Shown piece after piece: positions 33,596 to 41,896 of a DNA stretch of 64,000 nt (position 1 is the stretch's first letter; every line of letters starts with the position of its first letter). The stretch is from NCBI RefSeq assembly GCF_008806755.1, contig NZ_WAAU01000014.1:200168-264167 (forward strand), read 5' to 3'. The notes beneath the pieces were generated by a model. The model was not told the origin of the DNA and searched no databases. It saw nothing but the letters and a program-made list of their open reading frames with translations. The position numbers and the translations under genes are program-made. Source of the DNA: Tenacibaculum aiptasiae (GTDB taxonomy: Bacteria > Bacteroidota > Bacteroidia > Flavobacteriales > Flavobacteriaceae).

Positions 33596-35137
33596 ATGAG
33601 AATTTTTAATAAAATTTTAGCAATAGCATTAATTACAGGTTTAATGTCGTGTAATGATGATGAATTTTTAGATCAGAAATCACCAGATGAATTAACTTCA
33701 GCTTCTTTTTGGAGAAATGCAAAAGATGCAAAAGAAGGTTTAACGGCGGCGTATTCTGAATTAGAATCAAGAAGTAATTTTTGGGATGGTTGGCAAGAAG
33801 GAAGGCCTGTAGTTGAATATTTTAGGTCAGATTATTCTTTACCTGGTCCGGATGCTGCTAACTATGCACACTGGATGTCTATTTTTAATTTTAACTATAC
33901 AAATGGGCATATTTTCATAAAGGTTTTATGGGATACCAATTATAGGGGTGTGAATTTTGCAAATCAGGTCATTACGAAAGTAGGGCAGATGACTCCTGAT
34001 CAGATTACTGATGCTGAGAAAAAGCAAATTATTGGAGAGGCTACGTTTTTAAGAGGGTATTATCACTTTAAATTATTAACATTATTTGATCAAATAATTA
34101 TAAGAGAAGAGTCTCCGACAGCTACTACATTGGATAAAGCGTTGTCTACAAGATCAGAAGCTTGGGTTGTGATTATAAATGACTTTAAAAATGCTGCTGC
34201 AATGCTTTCTAATAAAGGAGAAACGGAAGTTGGAAGAGCTACGAAAGGAGCTGCTTTGGCTTACTTGGGGAAAGCATATTTACATAAAGCAGGAGATGCG
34301 ACATCTGCTGAGTCGTCAGATATTCAAAATGCAATAGATGCTTTTAAGCCTGTGATAGATGGGAGTACTGGGGGGTATTCATTGGTGAGTGATTACTTTA
34401 GTTTGTTTAATGGAGAGAATGAAAACAATTCTGAATCAGTTTTTGAATTGCAATTTAAAACTGGTGATGCTACTTCGTGGAATGCTACTCGTTTACATGC
34501 ATTTATTGGAGATTGGTCAATAGGTGGCTGGGGTGGTTTAGAGGCTACGAAAGGGTTAGAAACGGTTATGAAATCTGAGGGGAAAATTGCAACGAATGGT
34601 TTGTATGATAACCGACTTTATGGAACACTTTATTTTAGAGATGATTATTATAACGATACCGCTACTCCAAGAATGCAGGGGTATACATGGGATCAGTTAA
34701 TGGATTGGCAATACAATAGTACAAATGCTGGTAAGGTGTATTATAGAAAATGGTTGCCTAATTATGTATGGAATAATAGTTATATAGGATTGAATGTTAC
34801 GTTAATGCGTTATGCAGATGTGATGTTGATGTATGCTGAGGCATTAAATGAGGTAGGATCAACTTCTCAAGCAATACCATTAATAAATGAAATTAGGTCA
34901 AAACATGGGTTAATGCCATCAATTACGGCTACCACTCAGGAGGAGGTGAGAAAGCAAATTATTCATGAAAGAACTATGGAGTTGTCATTAGAGTCGGTTA
35001 GGTTCTTTGATTTGAGAAGGTGGGGAATGTTAGATCAAGCGATGCAAGCAGCAGGAAGAACTGGGTTTAGTGCTGTAGATCATGCTTATTTACCGGTACC
35101 ATTGTCGGAAATTAATAATAATAATGAAGTGAATTAA
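33596..35137 (+). CDS. RagB/SusD family nutrient-binding lipoprotein
   Basis: This 513-residue protein starts with a lipoprotein signal (ALITGLMSC, Cys19). SusD-type tetratricopeptide-like helices follow, with the family motifs EATFLRGYYHFKLLTLFD and the C-terminal RYADVMLMYAEALNE plus RRWGML. It is the surface-exposed lid of the SusC pore and binds glycan before import. It forms one unit with susC and ends at a plus-strand terminator. Confidence 0.95.
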   Translation: MRIFNKILAIALITGLMSCNDDEFLDQKSPDELTSASFWRNAKDAKEGLTAAYSELESRSNFWDGWQEGRPVVEYFRSDYSLPGPDAANYAHWMSIFNFNYTNGHIFIKVLWDTNYRGVNFANQVITKVGQMTPDQITDAEKKQIIGEATFLRGYYHFKLLTLFDQIIIREESPTATTLDKALSTRSEAWVVIINDFKNAAAMLSNKGETEVGRATKGAALAYLGKAYLHKAGDATSAESSDIQNAIDAFKPVIDGSTGGYSLVSDYFSLFNGENENNSESVFELQFKTGDATSWNATRLHAFIGDWSIGGWGGLEATKGLETVMKSEGKIATNGLYDNRLYGTLYFRDDYYNDTATPRMQGYTWDQLMDWQYNSTNAGKVYYRKWLPNYVWNNSYIGLNVTLMRYADVMLMYAEALNEVGSTSQAIPLINEIRSKHGLMPSITATTQEEVRKQIIHERTMELSLESVRFFDLRRWGMLDQAMQAAGRTGFSAVDHAYLPVPLSEINNNNEVN

Positions 35138-35170
35138 TTTTGTAATTATTTCTTTATTGATTGAAGGGTG

Positions 35171-35202
35171 GCTGAGGTGTAAAAACCTCAGCTATTTTTT
35201 TT
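35171..35202 (+). terminator. terminator of the susCD operon
   Basis: GCTGAGGT, a GTAAAA loop and ACCTCAGC form a stem of about 8 bp that is followed by a T-run. Confidence 0.88.
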
Positions 35203-35217
35203 GAATAAATGTAAAAT

Positions 35218-35247
35218 AAAAAGCTTCTCAAATTTGAGAAGCTTTTT
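35218..35247 (-). terminator. terminator of the tRNA-Asp unit
   Basis: This is a perfect 30-bp palindrome (arms AAAAAGCTTCTCAAA and TTTGAGAAGCTTTTT), one base beyond the 3' end of the distal tRNA gene. On the minus strand it ends in a T-run. It is symmetric and could also act on the plus strand. Confidence 0.85.
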
Positions 35248-35248
35248 G

Positions 35249-35322
35249 CGGTCTGGACGGGACTCGAACCCGCGACCCCATGCGTGACAGGCATGTATTC
35301 TAACCAGCTGAACTACCAGACC
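35249..35322 (-). tRNA. tRNA-Asp(GTC), distal copy
   Basis: This is a 74-nt cloverleaf with a perfect 7-bp acceptor stem (GGTCTGG/CCAGACC) and discriminator G. The anticodon loop is CTGTCAC, with anticodon GTC at 35288-35286. The T-arm GGGTTCGAGTCCC is canonical, and CCA is not encoded. It is transcribed after a near-identical copy. Confidence 0.97.
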
Positions 35323-35366
35323 GTTGCTTTTAGCAAAATATTATGTGAGCTTAGAAAAAACTTTAG

Positions 35367-35440
35367 CGGTCTGGACGGGACTCGAACCCGCGACCCCATG
35401 CGTGACTGGCATGTATTCTAACCAGCTGAACTACCAGACC
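35367..35440 (-). tRNA. tRNA-Asp(GTC), proximal copy with A33
   Basis: This copy is identical to the distal one over 74 nt except at position 33. Its anticodon loop reads CAGTCAC instead of CTGTCAC, so the nearly universal U33 is A (position 35407). The stems, T-arm, D-arm and anticodon are unchanged. It is transcribed first. Impaired U-turn formation is expected, so this may be a weakened copy. Confidence 0.93.
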
Positions 35441-35494
35441 GTTGCTCTAAGCGGATGCAAATATATAATCTTTTTTTAAAAAAAAAAGGAGAAA

Positions 35495-36415
35495 TCACAT
35501 TTTTTTTTGTCTGCTGATTAAATATGCGGTAAGAATTTTATCGTACCCTTCATTAATATCAACAGGGATGTAATCTATTTTGTATTGTAAGCATTTGTTT
35601 TTTAGATTATTGAAGAATTCCGAGCTTAATTCTTTGTAATTTTCTTGAACATTTTCAGCATATAAATTTATTTCTTCGCCAGTTTCTACATCAACAAATT
35701 TTTTTGGAGTATTACCAAAATCAAATAGGAATTCAGTCTTTTTATCGTAAGTATGAAATAATATAACTTCGTGTTTATTGTATTTTAAATGTCTTAAAGC
35801 CTCAAAAAGTTCTTCTTCATTTTTTGTAGTTTGAAACATATCCGTAAATAAGAAGATTAAAGAACGCCTATGTATTTTTTCAGCAATTTCATGTAAATAC
35901 TCATGAGTTTCTGTTGTAGCCTTTGAATTTGAGCTTAACAAGCTTTCTAATTGGTTTAACAACATTTTTCTATGACGCTCACTGCCTTTTTCAGGAGCGT
36001 AGTACTCATAAGTGTCAGAATAGATACTTAAGCCTACAGCATCTCTTTGACGCTTTAAAATTTCCATTAATGAGGCTGCTGCGATGGCTGAAAAACCAAT
36101 TTTATTTAATTTATCTACAGATTGCGTTTTTATTATAGGATAATGCATTGAAGCAGAGTTGTCAATAATTAAGTGACAACGTAAATTTGTTTCTTCTTCA
36201 TACTTTTTAGTATAAAGTTTTTCTGTTTTAGCAAAGAGCTTCCAATCTATATGACGAGTACTTTCACCTTTGTTATATAATTTATGTTCTGAAAACTCAA
36301 CAGAAAATCCATGAAAAGGACTTTTATGCATACCTGTTATAAACCCTTCTACTACTTGCTTTGCAAGAATATCAAGATTTTTAATTTCTGAGGAAGTACT
36401 ATTTAAATCAATCAT
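35495..36415 (-). CDS. DUF58 domain-containing protein (von Willebrand A-like)
   Basis: This is a 306-residue cytoplasmic protein without membrane segments. The DUF58 core starts at STRHIDWKLFAKTEKLYTK, and a VWA-like MIDAS motif is visible as IIDNSASM near residue 86 (D-x-S-x-S). Members usually work with MoxR-type AAA ATPases in metal insertion or envelope functions. No MoxR gene is adjacent here, because the neighbours are trxA and tRNA genes. The exact role is unknown. Confidence 0.9.
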   Translation of the reverse strand: MIDLNSTSSEIKNLDILAKQVVEGFITGMHKSPFHGFSVEFSEHKLYNKGESTRHIDWKLFAKTEKLYTKKYEEETNLRCHLIIDNSASMHYPIIKTQSVDKLNKIGFSAIAAASLMEILKRQRDAVGLSIYSDTYEYYAPEKGSERHRKMLLNQLESLLSSNSKATTETHEYLHEIAEKIHRRSLIFLFTDMFQTTKNEEELFEALRHLKYNKHEVILFHTYDKKTEFLFDFGNTPKKFVDVETGEEINLYAENVQENYKELSSEFFNNLKNKCLQYKIDYIPVDINEGYDKILTAYLISRQKKM

Positions 36416-36430
36416 ATAGCCCGAAAATAA

Positions 36431-36459
36431 AAAAAGGTTTAGCGATAGCCAAACCTTTT
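36431..36459 (-). terminator. terminator after trxA
   Basis: On the minus strand AAGGTTT and AAACCTT arms around GGCTATCGCT are followed by a T-run, 27 bases after the trxA stop. Confidence 0.85.
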
Positions 36460-36485
36460 CTTGTTATATATTGTAATTGTACTGA

Positions 36486-36803
36486 TTATAAAGCAGCATC
36501 AATTTTATCAGTATACGCTTTTTTAGGAGCAGCACCAACTTGTTTGTCTACTACTTCACCGTTTTTAAAGATTAATACTGTAGGAATGTTTCTTACACCA
36601 TATTTAGCCGCAAACTCTTGGTTGTTGTCAACGTCAACTTTTCCAACTACAGCTTTTCCTTCATATTCGTTATGAATTTCATCAACAATAGGTCCAACCA
36701 TTCTACATGGCCCACACCAAGCTGCCCAAAAATCAACCAATACTGGTTTGTCAGAATTTAATACTACTTCTTGAAAGTTTGCATCTGTAATTTCTAATGC
36801 CAT
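36486..36803 (-). CDS. trxA: thioredoxin
   Basis: This 105-residue thioredoxin has the active site WAAWCGPCRM near residues 28-37 and the cis-proline block VRNIPTVLIFKNGE. It is a cytoplasmic disulfide reductant. It would serve as electron donor to PAPS reductase (CysH) in the sulfate pathway further along this window, among other partners. It has its own promoter and terminator, so it is monocistronic. Confidence 0.97.
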   Translation of the reverse strand: MALEITDANFQEVVLNSDKPVLVDFWAAWCGPCRMVGPIVDEIHNEYEGKAVVGKVDVDNNQEFAAKYGVRNIPTVLIFKNGEVVDKQVGAAPKKAYTDKIDAAL

Positions 36804-36846
36804 TTTATTATATTTTAATTAAGTTATTGTCTTTGTTTGTAAGTTA

Positions 36847-36876
36847 CAAAAGTAATCAAATATTTTACCAATACAA
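36847..36876 (-). promoter_or_regulatory. promoter of trxA
   Basis: On the minus strand there is a -33 TTG (36876-36874), a 19-base spacer and the -7 box TACTTTTG (36854-36847, full match to TAnnTTTG), 43 bp before the start codon. Confidence 0.7.
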
Positions 36877-36934
36877 TTTTACAAAAATTACTTTTTACTA
36901 TCATAGTATCAATACTTTCTATTTCCTTACAAGT

Positions 36935-37891
36935 TTAAAAGACTTCTTTTGCTATTTGTTGAATATTGGTTGATTTTCCCATAGAATAATAATGTAACAG
37001 CGGAACTCCTGCTTTTATTAATTCTTTACTTTGATGTATACACCATTCTATACCTACTTGACGTACTTCGCTATTGTCTTTACATTTTACTACATTCATA
37101 ATTAAATCGTCTGGCAAATCAACTTTAAAACGATGTGGAATTAAATTAAGTTGTTTTTTTGTTGAAATAGGTTTAAGACCAGGAATAATGGGAGCAGTGA
37201 TTCCTTCAGCTCTGCATTTAGCTACAAAATCAAAATATTTTTGATTATCAAAAAACATTTGAGTCACTATATAAGTAGCTCCATTTTTAATTTTCTTTTT
37301 CAAAAAATGGATATCAGAATCTAAACTTGGAGCTTCCATATGTTTTTCGGGATACCCAGCAACTCCTATGCAGAAATTTGTTTGTGATGAATTTTGTAAT
37401 TCATCATCTAAATATTTTCCATTATTTAAACTCTGAATTTGAGAAACAAGTTCGCTTGCATATTTATGTCCATCTTTTTCTGGCTTAAAATATGTCTCGC
37501 TTTTTACTGCATCACCTCGTAATGCTACGACATTATCTATTCCTAAAAAATCTAAATCGATTAAAAAGTTCTCGGTATCTTCTTTTGTAAAACCACCACA
37601 TAAAATATGTGGCACAGCATCTACTTGATATTTATTTTGAATGGCTGCACAAATGCCTACTGTACCAGGTCTTTTTTTAACTACTTGCTTTTTTAATAAG
37701 CCATTTTCAAGTTCTTTATAAATATATTCCTCTCTGTGATAGGTAACATCTATAAAAGGTGGGTTGAATTCCATTAAAGGATCTATATTATTAAAAATAG
37801 ATTGTATATGTTGTCCTTTTAAAGGAGGCAATATTTCAAATGAAAACAATGTTTTACCATTGGCATTTTTTATATGTTCTGTAACTTTCAT
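36935..37891 (-). CDS. metF: methylenetetrahydrofolate reductase
   Basis: This 318-residue flavoenzyme reduces 5,10-methylene-THF to 5-methyl-THF, the methyl donor for MetH. The start has FSFEILPPLKG (catalytic Glu), and later blocks include NVVALRGDA, GVAGYPEKHMEAPS and TYIVTQMFFDN. It lies 9 bp after metH2, so methyl donor and methyltransferase are made together under the SAM-I riboswitch upstream of metH1. Confidence 0.96.
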   Translation of the reverse strand: MKVTEHIKNANGKTLFSFEILPPLKGQHIQSIFNNIDPLMEFNPPFIDVTYHREEYIYKELENGLLKKQVVKKRPGTVGICAAIQNKYQVDAVPHILCGGFTKEDTENFLIDLDFLGIDNVVALRGDAVKSETYFKPEKDGHKYASELVSQIQSLNNGKYLDDELQNSSQTNFCIGVAGYPEKHMEAPSLDSDIHFLKKKIKNGATYIVTQMFFDNQKYFDFVAKCRAEGITAPIIPGLKPISTKKQLNLIPHRFKVDLPDDLIMNVVKCKDNSEVRQVGIEWCIHQSKELIKAGVPLLHYYSMGKSTNIQQIAKEVF

Positions 37892-37900
37892 AATGTTATT

Positions 37901-40585
37901 TTAATTGTCGGCAATTGTTGGATGCAACCATTTTCTTGCTTTGTCTAATGCGATGTTTTTTCTTGAGGCATAATCTTTTACTTGGTCATCGGTTATTTTT
38001 CCTAATCCAAAATATTTAGATTCTTCATTTGCAAAATAATAACCAGATACAGCTGCTGCTGGCCACATAGCCAAGCTTTCTGTTAAGGAAACTCCAATTT
38101 GTTTTTCAACTTCTAATAATTGCCAAATAGTTTCTTTTTCTAAATGATCTGGACATGCTGGGTATCCTGGAGCTGGACGAATACCTTTATAGTTTTCTTT
38201 TATTAATTCTTCGTTAGTTAAGTTTTCGTCTATACTATATCCCCAGTGTTTTGTTCTTATTCTATGATGTAAGTATTCTGCGAAAGCTTCAGCAAAACGA
38301 TCGGCTAGTGCTTGTGCCATGATAGCATTGTAATCGTCCTGTTGATCTTTATATTTTGTAGCTAATTCATCTGCGCCAAAAATAGCTGTACAGAAAGCTC
38401 CCATATAATCCTTTTTGCCAGTTTCTTTTGGAGCTATAAAATCTGCTAAAGCAAAACTTGGTTTGTCATCTCGTTTTTTTAATTGTTGACGAAGCGTTCT
38501 AAATACAGCTACTTCTTTTCCTTTTTTCTGGATAGATATATCATCTATATTAATAGAATTAGCTTCAAATAATCCAAAAATTCCTTTAGGTTTTAATAAT
38601 TGTTTAGCTACAATTTCTTGCAACATTTTTTGAGCATCTTCATATAGACTAGTAGCCTGTTCACCTACAATTTCATCAGTTAAAATGTCAGGGAATTTTC
38701 CATGTAAGTCCCATGAACGGAAAAAAGGAGACCAATCTATAAAAGGAATTAGTTCCTTTAAACTTACTTGTTGTAATGTTTGAATACCTAATTCTTTTGG
38801 TTTTACAATATTGCTTGTTTCCCAGTTTATTTTAAATTGACGTTTACGAGCTTCCTCTATAGGAATGTATGCTTTTGTTTTTCCTCTTTTTAAAAATTTA
38901 TCACGAAACTCTTCGTAATCTTTTTTTAGCTTAGCTACATATTCGTTTTTTGTGCTTTCATTTAATAAATCTCCAACAACTGTTACTGCTCTTGAAGCAT
39001 CATTTACATGTACTACTGCGTTTTTGTATTGAGTATCAATTTTTACTGCTGTATGTGCTTTGGAAGTTGTAGCACCACCAATGAGTAATGGTACATCTAA
39101 ATTTTGACGTTCCATTTCTTTGGCTAGGTATACCATTTCATCTAATGATGGGGTGATTAAACCACTTAATCCAATGGCGTCTACTTTTTCCTTTTTTGCG
39201 GTTTCAATAATTTTTTCAGGAGGAACCATTACTCCTAAATCAACTATTTCATAGTTATTACACCCTAAAACTACTGAGACAATATTTTTACCTATATCAT
39301 GAACATCACCTTTTACAGTAGCCATTAAAATTTTACCTAGCGCTTTTTGTTCTTCACCTTTTTCTGCTTCAATAAAAGGGTTAAGATATGCTACTGCTTT
39401 TTTCATTACTCTGGCCGATTTTACAACTTGTGGTAAAAACATTTTTCCTGAACCAAATAAATCACCAACCACATTCATTCCAGCCATCAAATGTCCTTCA
39501 ATTACATGTAAAGGTCTTTCTACAGTTAATCTAGCTTCTTCTGTATCTTCTACAATAAAAGCATCAATTCCTTTTACCAATGAATGTGTAATTCGTTCTT
39601 GCAATGATAAGTTTCGCCATTCTAATGCTCTTCCATCATCTTCTTTTTTCTTTCCTTTTACAGTTTCAGCAAAGTCCAATAACCGTTCAGTAGCATCGTC
39701 ACGTCTATCTAAAATTACATCTTCTATATATTCTAAAAGGTCTTTAGGAATGTCATCATAAACTTCTAGCATGGCCGGATTTACAATTCCAATGTTCATA
39801 CCTGCTTGAATTGCATAGTATAGAAAAACGGAGTGCATTGCTTCTCTTACTGTATTATTCCCTCTAAATGAAAAAGAAACATTACTTACGCCACCACTAA
39901 CACTAACATTAGGTAAGTTATTACGTACCCATCGAGTTGCTTCTATAAAATCGATAGCATTTTTTCTGTGTTCTTCCATTCCTGTAGCTACAGGGAAAAT
40001 ATTTAAATCAAAGATGATATCTTCTGAAGGAAATCCAACTTTATCTACTAAAACTCTATACGAACGTTCAGCTATTTCTATTCTTCGTTGATAATTATCT
40101 GCTTGCCCAACTTCATCAAAAGCCATTACAATTACTGCAGCTCCATAGCGTTTTATTTGAGTTGCTTCCCAAATAAATTTTTCTTCACCTTCTTTTAAAC
40201 TAATAGAATTGACAACGCATTTCCCTTGTACTACTTGTAAGCCAGCTTCTATAATTTCCCATTTAGAGCTATCTATCATAATAGGAACACGACAAATATC
40301 AGGTTCGGCAGCAATCAAGTTTAAAAAACGAACCATGGCTTCTTTACCGTCAATTAAACCATCATCCATGTTAATGTCGATAATTTGTGCTCCTCCATCT
40401 ACTTGATGCCTTGCTATAGCGAGTGCTTCGTCATATTTTTCTTCTTTTATTAAGCGTAAAAATTTACGAGATCCAGCTACATTGGTGCGTTCGCCTACAT
40501 TAATGAAGTTGCTATTTTCGGTAATAATTAAAGGTTCTAAACCCGATAAACGCATGAATTTTCTTTGTTGTGTACTCATCTTCAT
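37901..40585 (-). CDS. metH: cobalamin-dependent methionine synthase, C-terminal part
   Basis: This 894-residue polypeptide holds the folate, cobalamin and reactivation modules of MetH. The pterin-binding domain begins [14 protein letters not shown]. The B12 module has [10 protein letters not shown] (lower-ligand His) with the GLSGLI and GGATTS loops. The C-terminal AdoMet-binding activation domain has [12 protein letters not shown]. The homocysteine domain is missing because it is encoded by the preceding gene. Its ATG follows the stop of that gene with no gap, so the two halves are probably made stoichiometrically. Split MetH is common in Bacteroidota. Confidence 0.95.
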   Translation of the reverse strand: MKMSTQQRKFMRLSGLEPLIITENSNFINVGERTNVAGSRKFLRLIKEEKYDEALAIARHQVDGGAQIIDINMDDGLIDGKEAMVRFLNLIAAEPDICRVPIMIDSSKWEIIEAGLQVVQGKCVVNSISLKEGEEKFIWEATQIKRYGAAVIVMAFDEVGQADNYQRRIEIAERSYRVLVDKVGFPSEDIIFDLNIFPVATGMEEHRKNAIDFIEATRWVRNNLPNVSVSGGVSNVSFSFRGNNTVREAMHSVFLYYAIQAGMNIGIVNPAMLEVYDDIPKDLLEYIEDVILDRRDDATERLLDFAETVKGKKKEDDGRALEWRNLSLQERITHSLVKGIDAFIVEDTEEARLTVERPLHVIEGHLMAGMNVVGDLFGSGKMFLPQVVKSARVMKKAVAYLNPFIEAEKGEEQKALGKILMATVKGDVHDIGKNIVSVVLGCNNYEIVDLGVMVPPEKIIETAKKEKVDAIGLSGLITPSLDEMVYLAKEMERQNLDVPLLIGGATTSKAHTAVKIDTQYKNAVVHVNDASRAVTVVGDLLNESTKNEYVAKLKKDYEEFRDKFLKRGKTKAYIPIEEARKRQFKINWETSNIVKPKELGIQTLQQVSLKELIPFIDWSPFFRSWDLHGKFPDILTDEIVGEQATSLYEDAQKMLQEIVAKQLLKPKGIFGLFEANSINIDDISIQKKGKEVAVFRTLRQQLKKRDDKPSFALADFIAPKETGKKDYMGAFCTAIFGADELATKYKDQQDDYNAIMAQALADRFAEAFAEYLHHRIRTKHWGYSIDENLTNEELIKENYKGIRPAPGYPACPDHLEKETIWQLLEVEKQIGVSLTESLAMWPAAAVSGYYFANEESKYFGLGKITDDQVKDYASRKNIALDKARKWLHPTIADN

Positions 40586-41599
40586 TTAATTTTCAACAGT
40601 ATGAATGTTTAAAACTTCTCTTGGTTTATATTTAGCTGCTACTTCAGCTATGGCAGCAATGTGTTTTGGTGTGGTTCCGCAGCATCCTCCAATTATATTG
40701 ATTAACTCCTTTTTTAAATATTCTTCTATTTGTAAAGCCGTTTCTTCTGGCGTTTCATCATATTCACCAAAAGCATTTGGAAGTCCAGCATTTGGATGTG
40801 CTGACGTAGCAAATTTTGTTTTTGAGGCTATAACTTCTAAGTGTGGTTGTAATAAATTGGCTCCTAGTGCACAATTAAAACCAACTGATAATAACGGAAT
40901 ATGCGAAATAGAAATTAAAAAAGCTTCTGCGGTTTGTCCAGATAATGTTCTTCCTGAGGCATCAGTAATTGTACCCGATACCATTACTGGAACTTCAATT
41001 CCTCGCTCGCTTTTTACTTCTTCAATAGCAAACAATGCTGCTTTTGCATTTAATGTGTCAAACACTGTTTCTACTAATAAAATATCGGCGCCACCATCTA
41101 ATAAAGCTTCTACTTGCTCTTTATAAGCTATTCTTAGTTCATCAAATGTAACTGCTCTGTAGCCTGGGTCGTTAACATCAGGAGACATACTAGCTGTTCT
41201 GTTTGTTGGGCCTATAGAACCAGCAACAAACCTGGGTTTATGAGGTTGTTTTTTAGTAAACTCGTTTGCTACTTCCTTTGCTATTTTTGCCGATTCGTAA
41301 TTTAACTCGTAAACTAAATCTTCCATTTGATAATCGGCCATAGCTATAGTTGTACCAGAAAAAGTATTGGTTTCAACAATATCTGCTCCAGCAGCAAAAT
41401 ATTTTCTATGTACTTCTTTTACTGCTTCTGGTTGGGTAATGGATAATAAATCGTTATTCCCTTGGAGTGGAGTAGAGTAGTGTTTAAAACGTTCTCCACG
41501 AAAATCTTCTTCTGTGAATTTATATTCTTGAAGCATTGTTCCCATAGCCCCATCGAGCACGAGAATTCTTTTTTGTATTTCTGTATATATGTTTGACAT
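40586..41599 (-). CDS. metH: methionine synthase, homocysteine-binding part
   Basis: This 337-residue barrel binds homocysteine through zinc. The opening is [14 protein letters not shown], and zinc cysteines lie in [10 protein letters not shown] and the C-terminal [11 protein letters not shown]. It complements the next gene, which carries the folate and cobalamin modules. The start codon directly follows a 9-bp hairpin of the SAM-I expression platform, so translation should be blocked when SAM is abundant. Confidence 0.95.
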   Translation of the reverse strand: MSNIYTEIQKRILVLDGAMGTMLQEYKFTEEDFRGERFKHYSTPLQGNNDLLSITQPEAVKEVHRKYFAAGADIVETNTFSGTTIAMADYQMEDLVYELNYESAKIAKEVANEFTKKQPHKPRFVAGSIGPTNRTASMSPDVNDPGYRAVTFDELRIAYKEQVEALLDGGADILLVETVFDTLNAKAALFAIEEVKSERGIEVPVMVSGTITDASGRTLSGQTAEAFLISISHIPLLSVGFNCALGANLLQPHLEVIASKTKFATSAHPNAGLPNAFGEYDETPEETALQIEEYLKKELINIIGGCCGTTPKHIAAIAEVAAKYKPREVLNIHTVEN

Positions 41600-41629
41600 T
41601 CCTGATAATTAAAAGTTGTGTTATCAGGA
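41600..41629 (-). promoter_or_regulatory. translational expression platform of the metH SAM-I riboswitch
   Basis: On the minus strand arms TCCTGATAA and TTATCAGGA (9 bp perfect, 12-base loop) end right at the metH1 AUG. The 5' arm contains TGATAAC (41626-41620), which can pair instead with the aptamer P1 strand GTTATCA (41752-41746). Formation of P1 with SAM would leave the hairpin free to close over the start. Confidence 0.75.
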
Positions 41630-41652
41630 AAAGAGGAAGTAAAATTCTTTCC

Positions 41653-41752
41653 GTTATCTCTCTGCCAAGCAGTAGAATGTAGCACCTTCTTTGTATATAC
41701 AAAGGGTTGCTAAGGCTTCAAAGGGTCTATTCCCTCCACCTTTCTTGATAAC
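41653..41752 (-). promoter_or_regulatory. SAM-I (S-box) riboswitch upstream of metH1
   Basis: The minus strand shows the S-box core in order. P1 is GTTATC (41752-41747), followed by AAGAAAGGTGGAGGGA, then GAAGCCTTAGCAACC, a P3 hairpin around GTATATAC, AAGGTGCTA, a short P4 (CTGC/GCAG) and the closing P1 strand GATAAC (41658-41653). It controls metH1-metH2-metF. Short reading frames overlapping it are not genes. Confidence 0.95.
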
Positions 41753-41778
41753 ATCAATTAAGTTAATGAACTATGGTA

Positions 41779-41809
41779 CAAATCTATTAGTTTATTTTTA
41801 GTTTCCCAA
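41779..41809 (-). promoter_or_regulatory. promoter of the metH operon
   Basis: On the minus strand there is a -33 TTG (41809-41807), a 20-base spacer and the -7 box TAGATTTG (41786-41779, full match). It lies 27 bp upstream of the riboswitch. Confidence 0.72.
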
Positions 41810-41833
41810 TAAATTATTCTTTTTATTTAATAA

Positions 41834-41866
41834 AAAATCTCACTTACTAGCTGTAAGTGAGATTTT
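41834..41866 (-). terminator. terminator after the secreted T9SS protein gene
   Basis: A 14-bp perfect stem (AAAATCTCACTTAC and its complement) with a 5-base loop has T-rich flanks. It is 30 bases beyond the stop codon. Confidence 0.9.
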
Positions 41867-41896
41867 AAGATTTAATGTATTCCCTAAATTAGTTAG

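Noticed and set aside
35249..35440. Duplicated tRNA-Asp genes as an integration (att) site
   Set aside because: No integrase, direct-repeat pair flanking foreign genes or phage content is nearby. Tandem tRNA duplication suffices.
40605..41126. A 173-codon plus-strand frame antisense to metH1
   Set aside because: It is the mirror of a clearly conserved gene. It has no family features and no promoter.
41419..41702. Two short minus-strand reading frames overlapping the metH1 start and its leader
   Set aside because: They lie across the SAM-I aptamer and the true metH1 N-terminus in other frames and have no recognisable domain.
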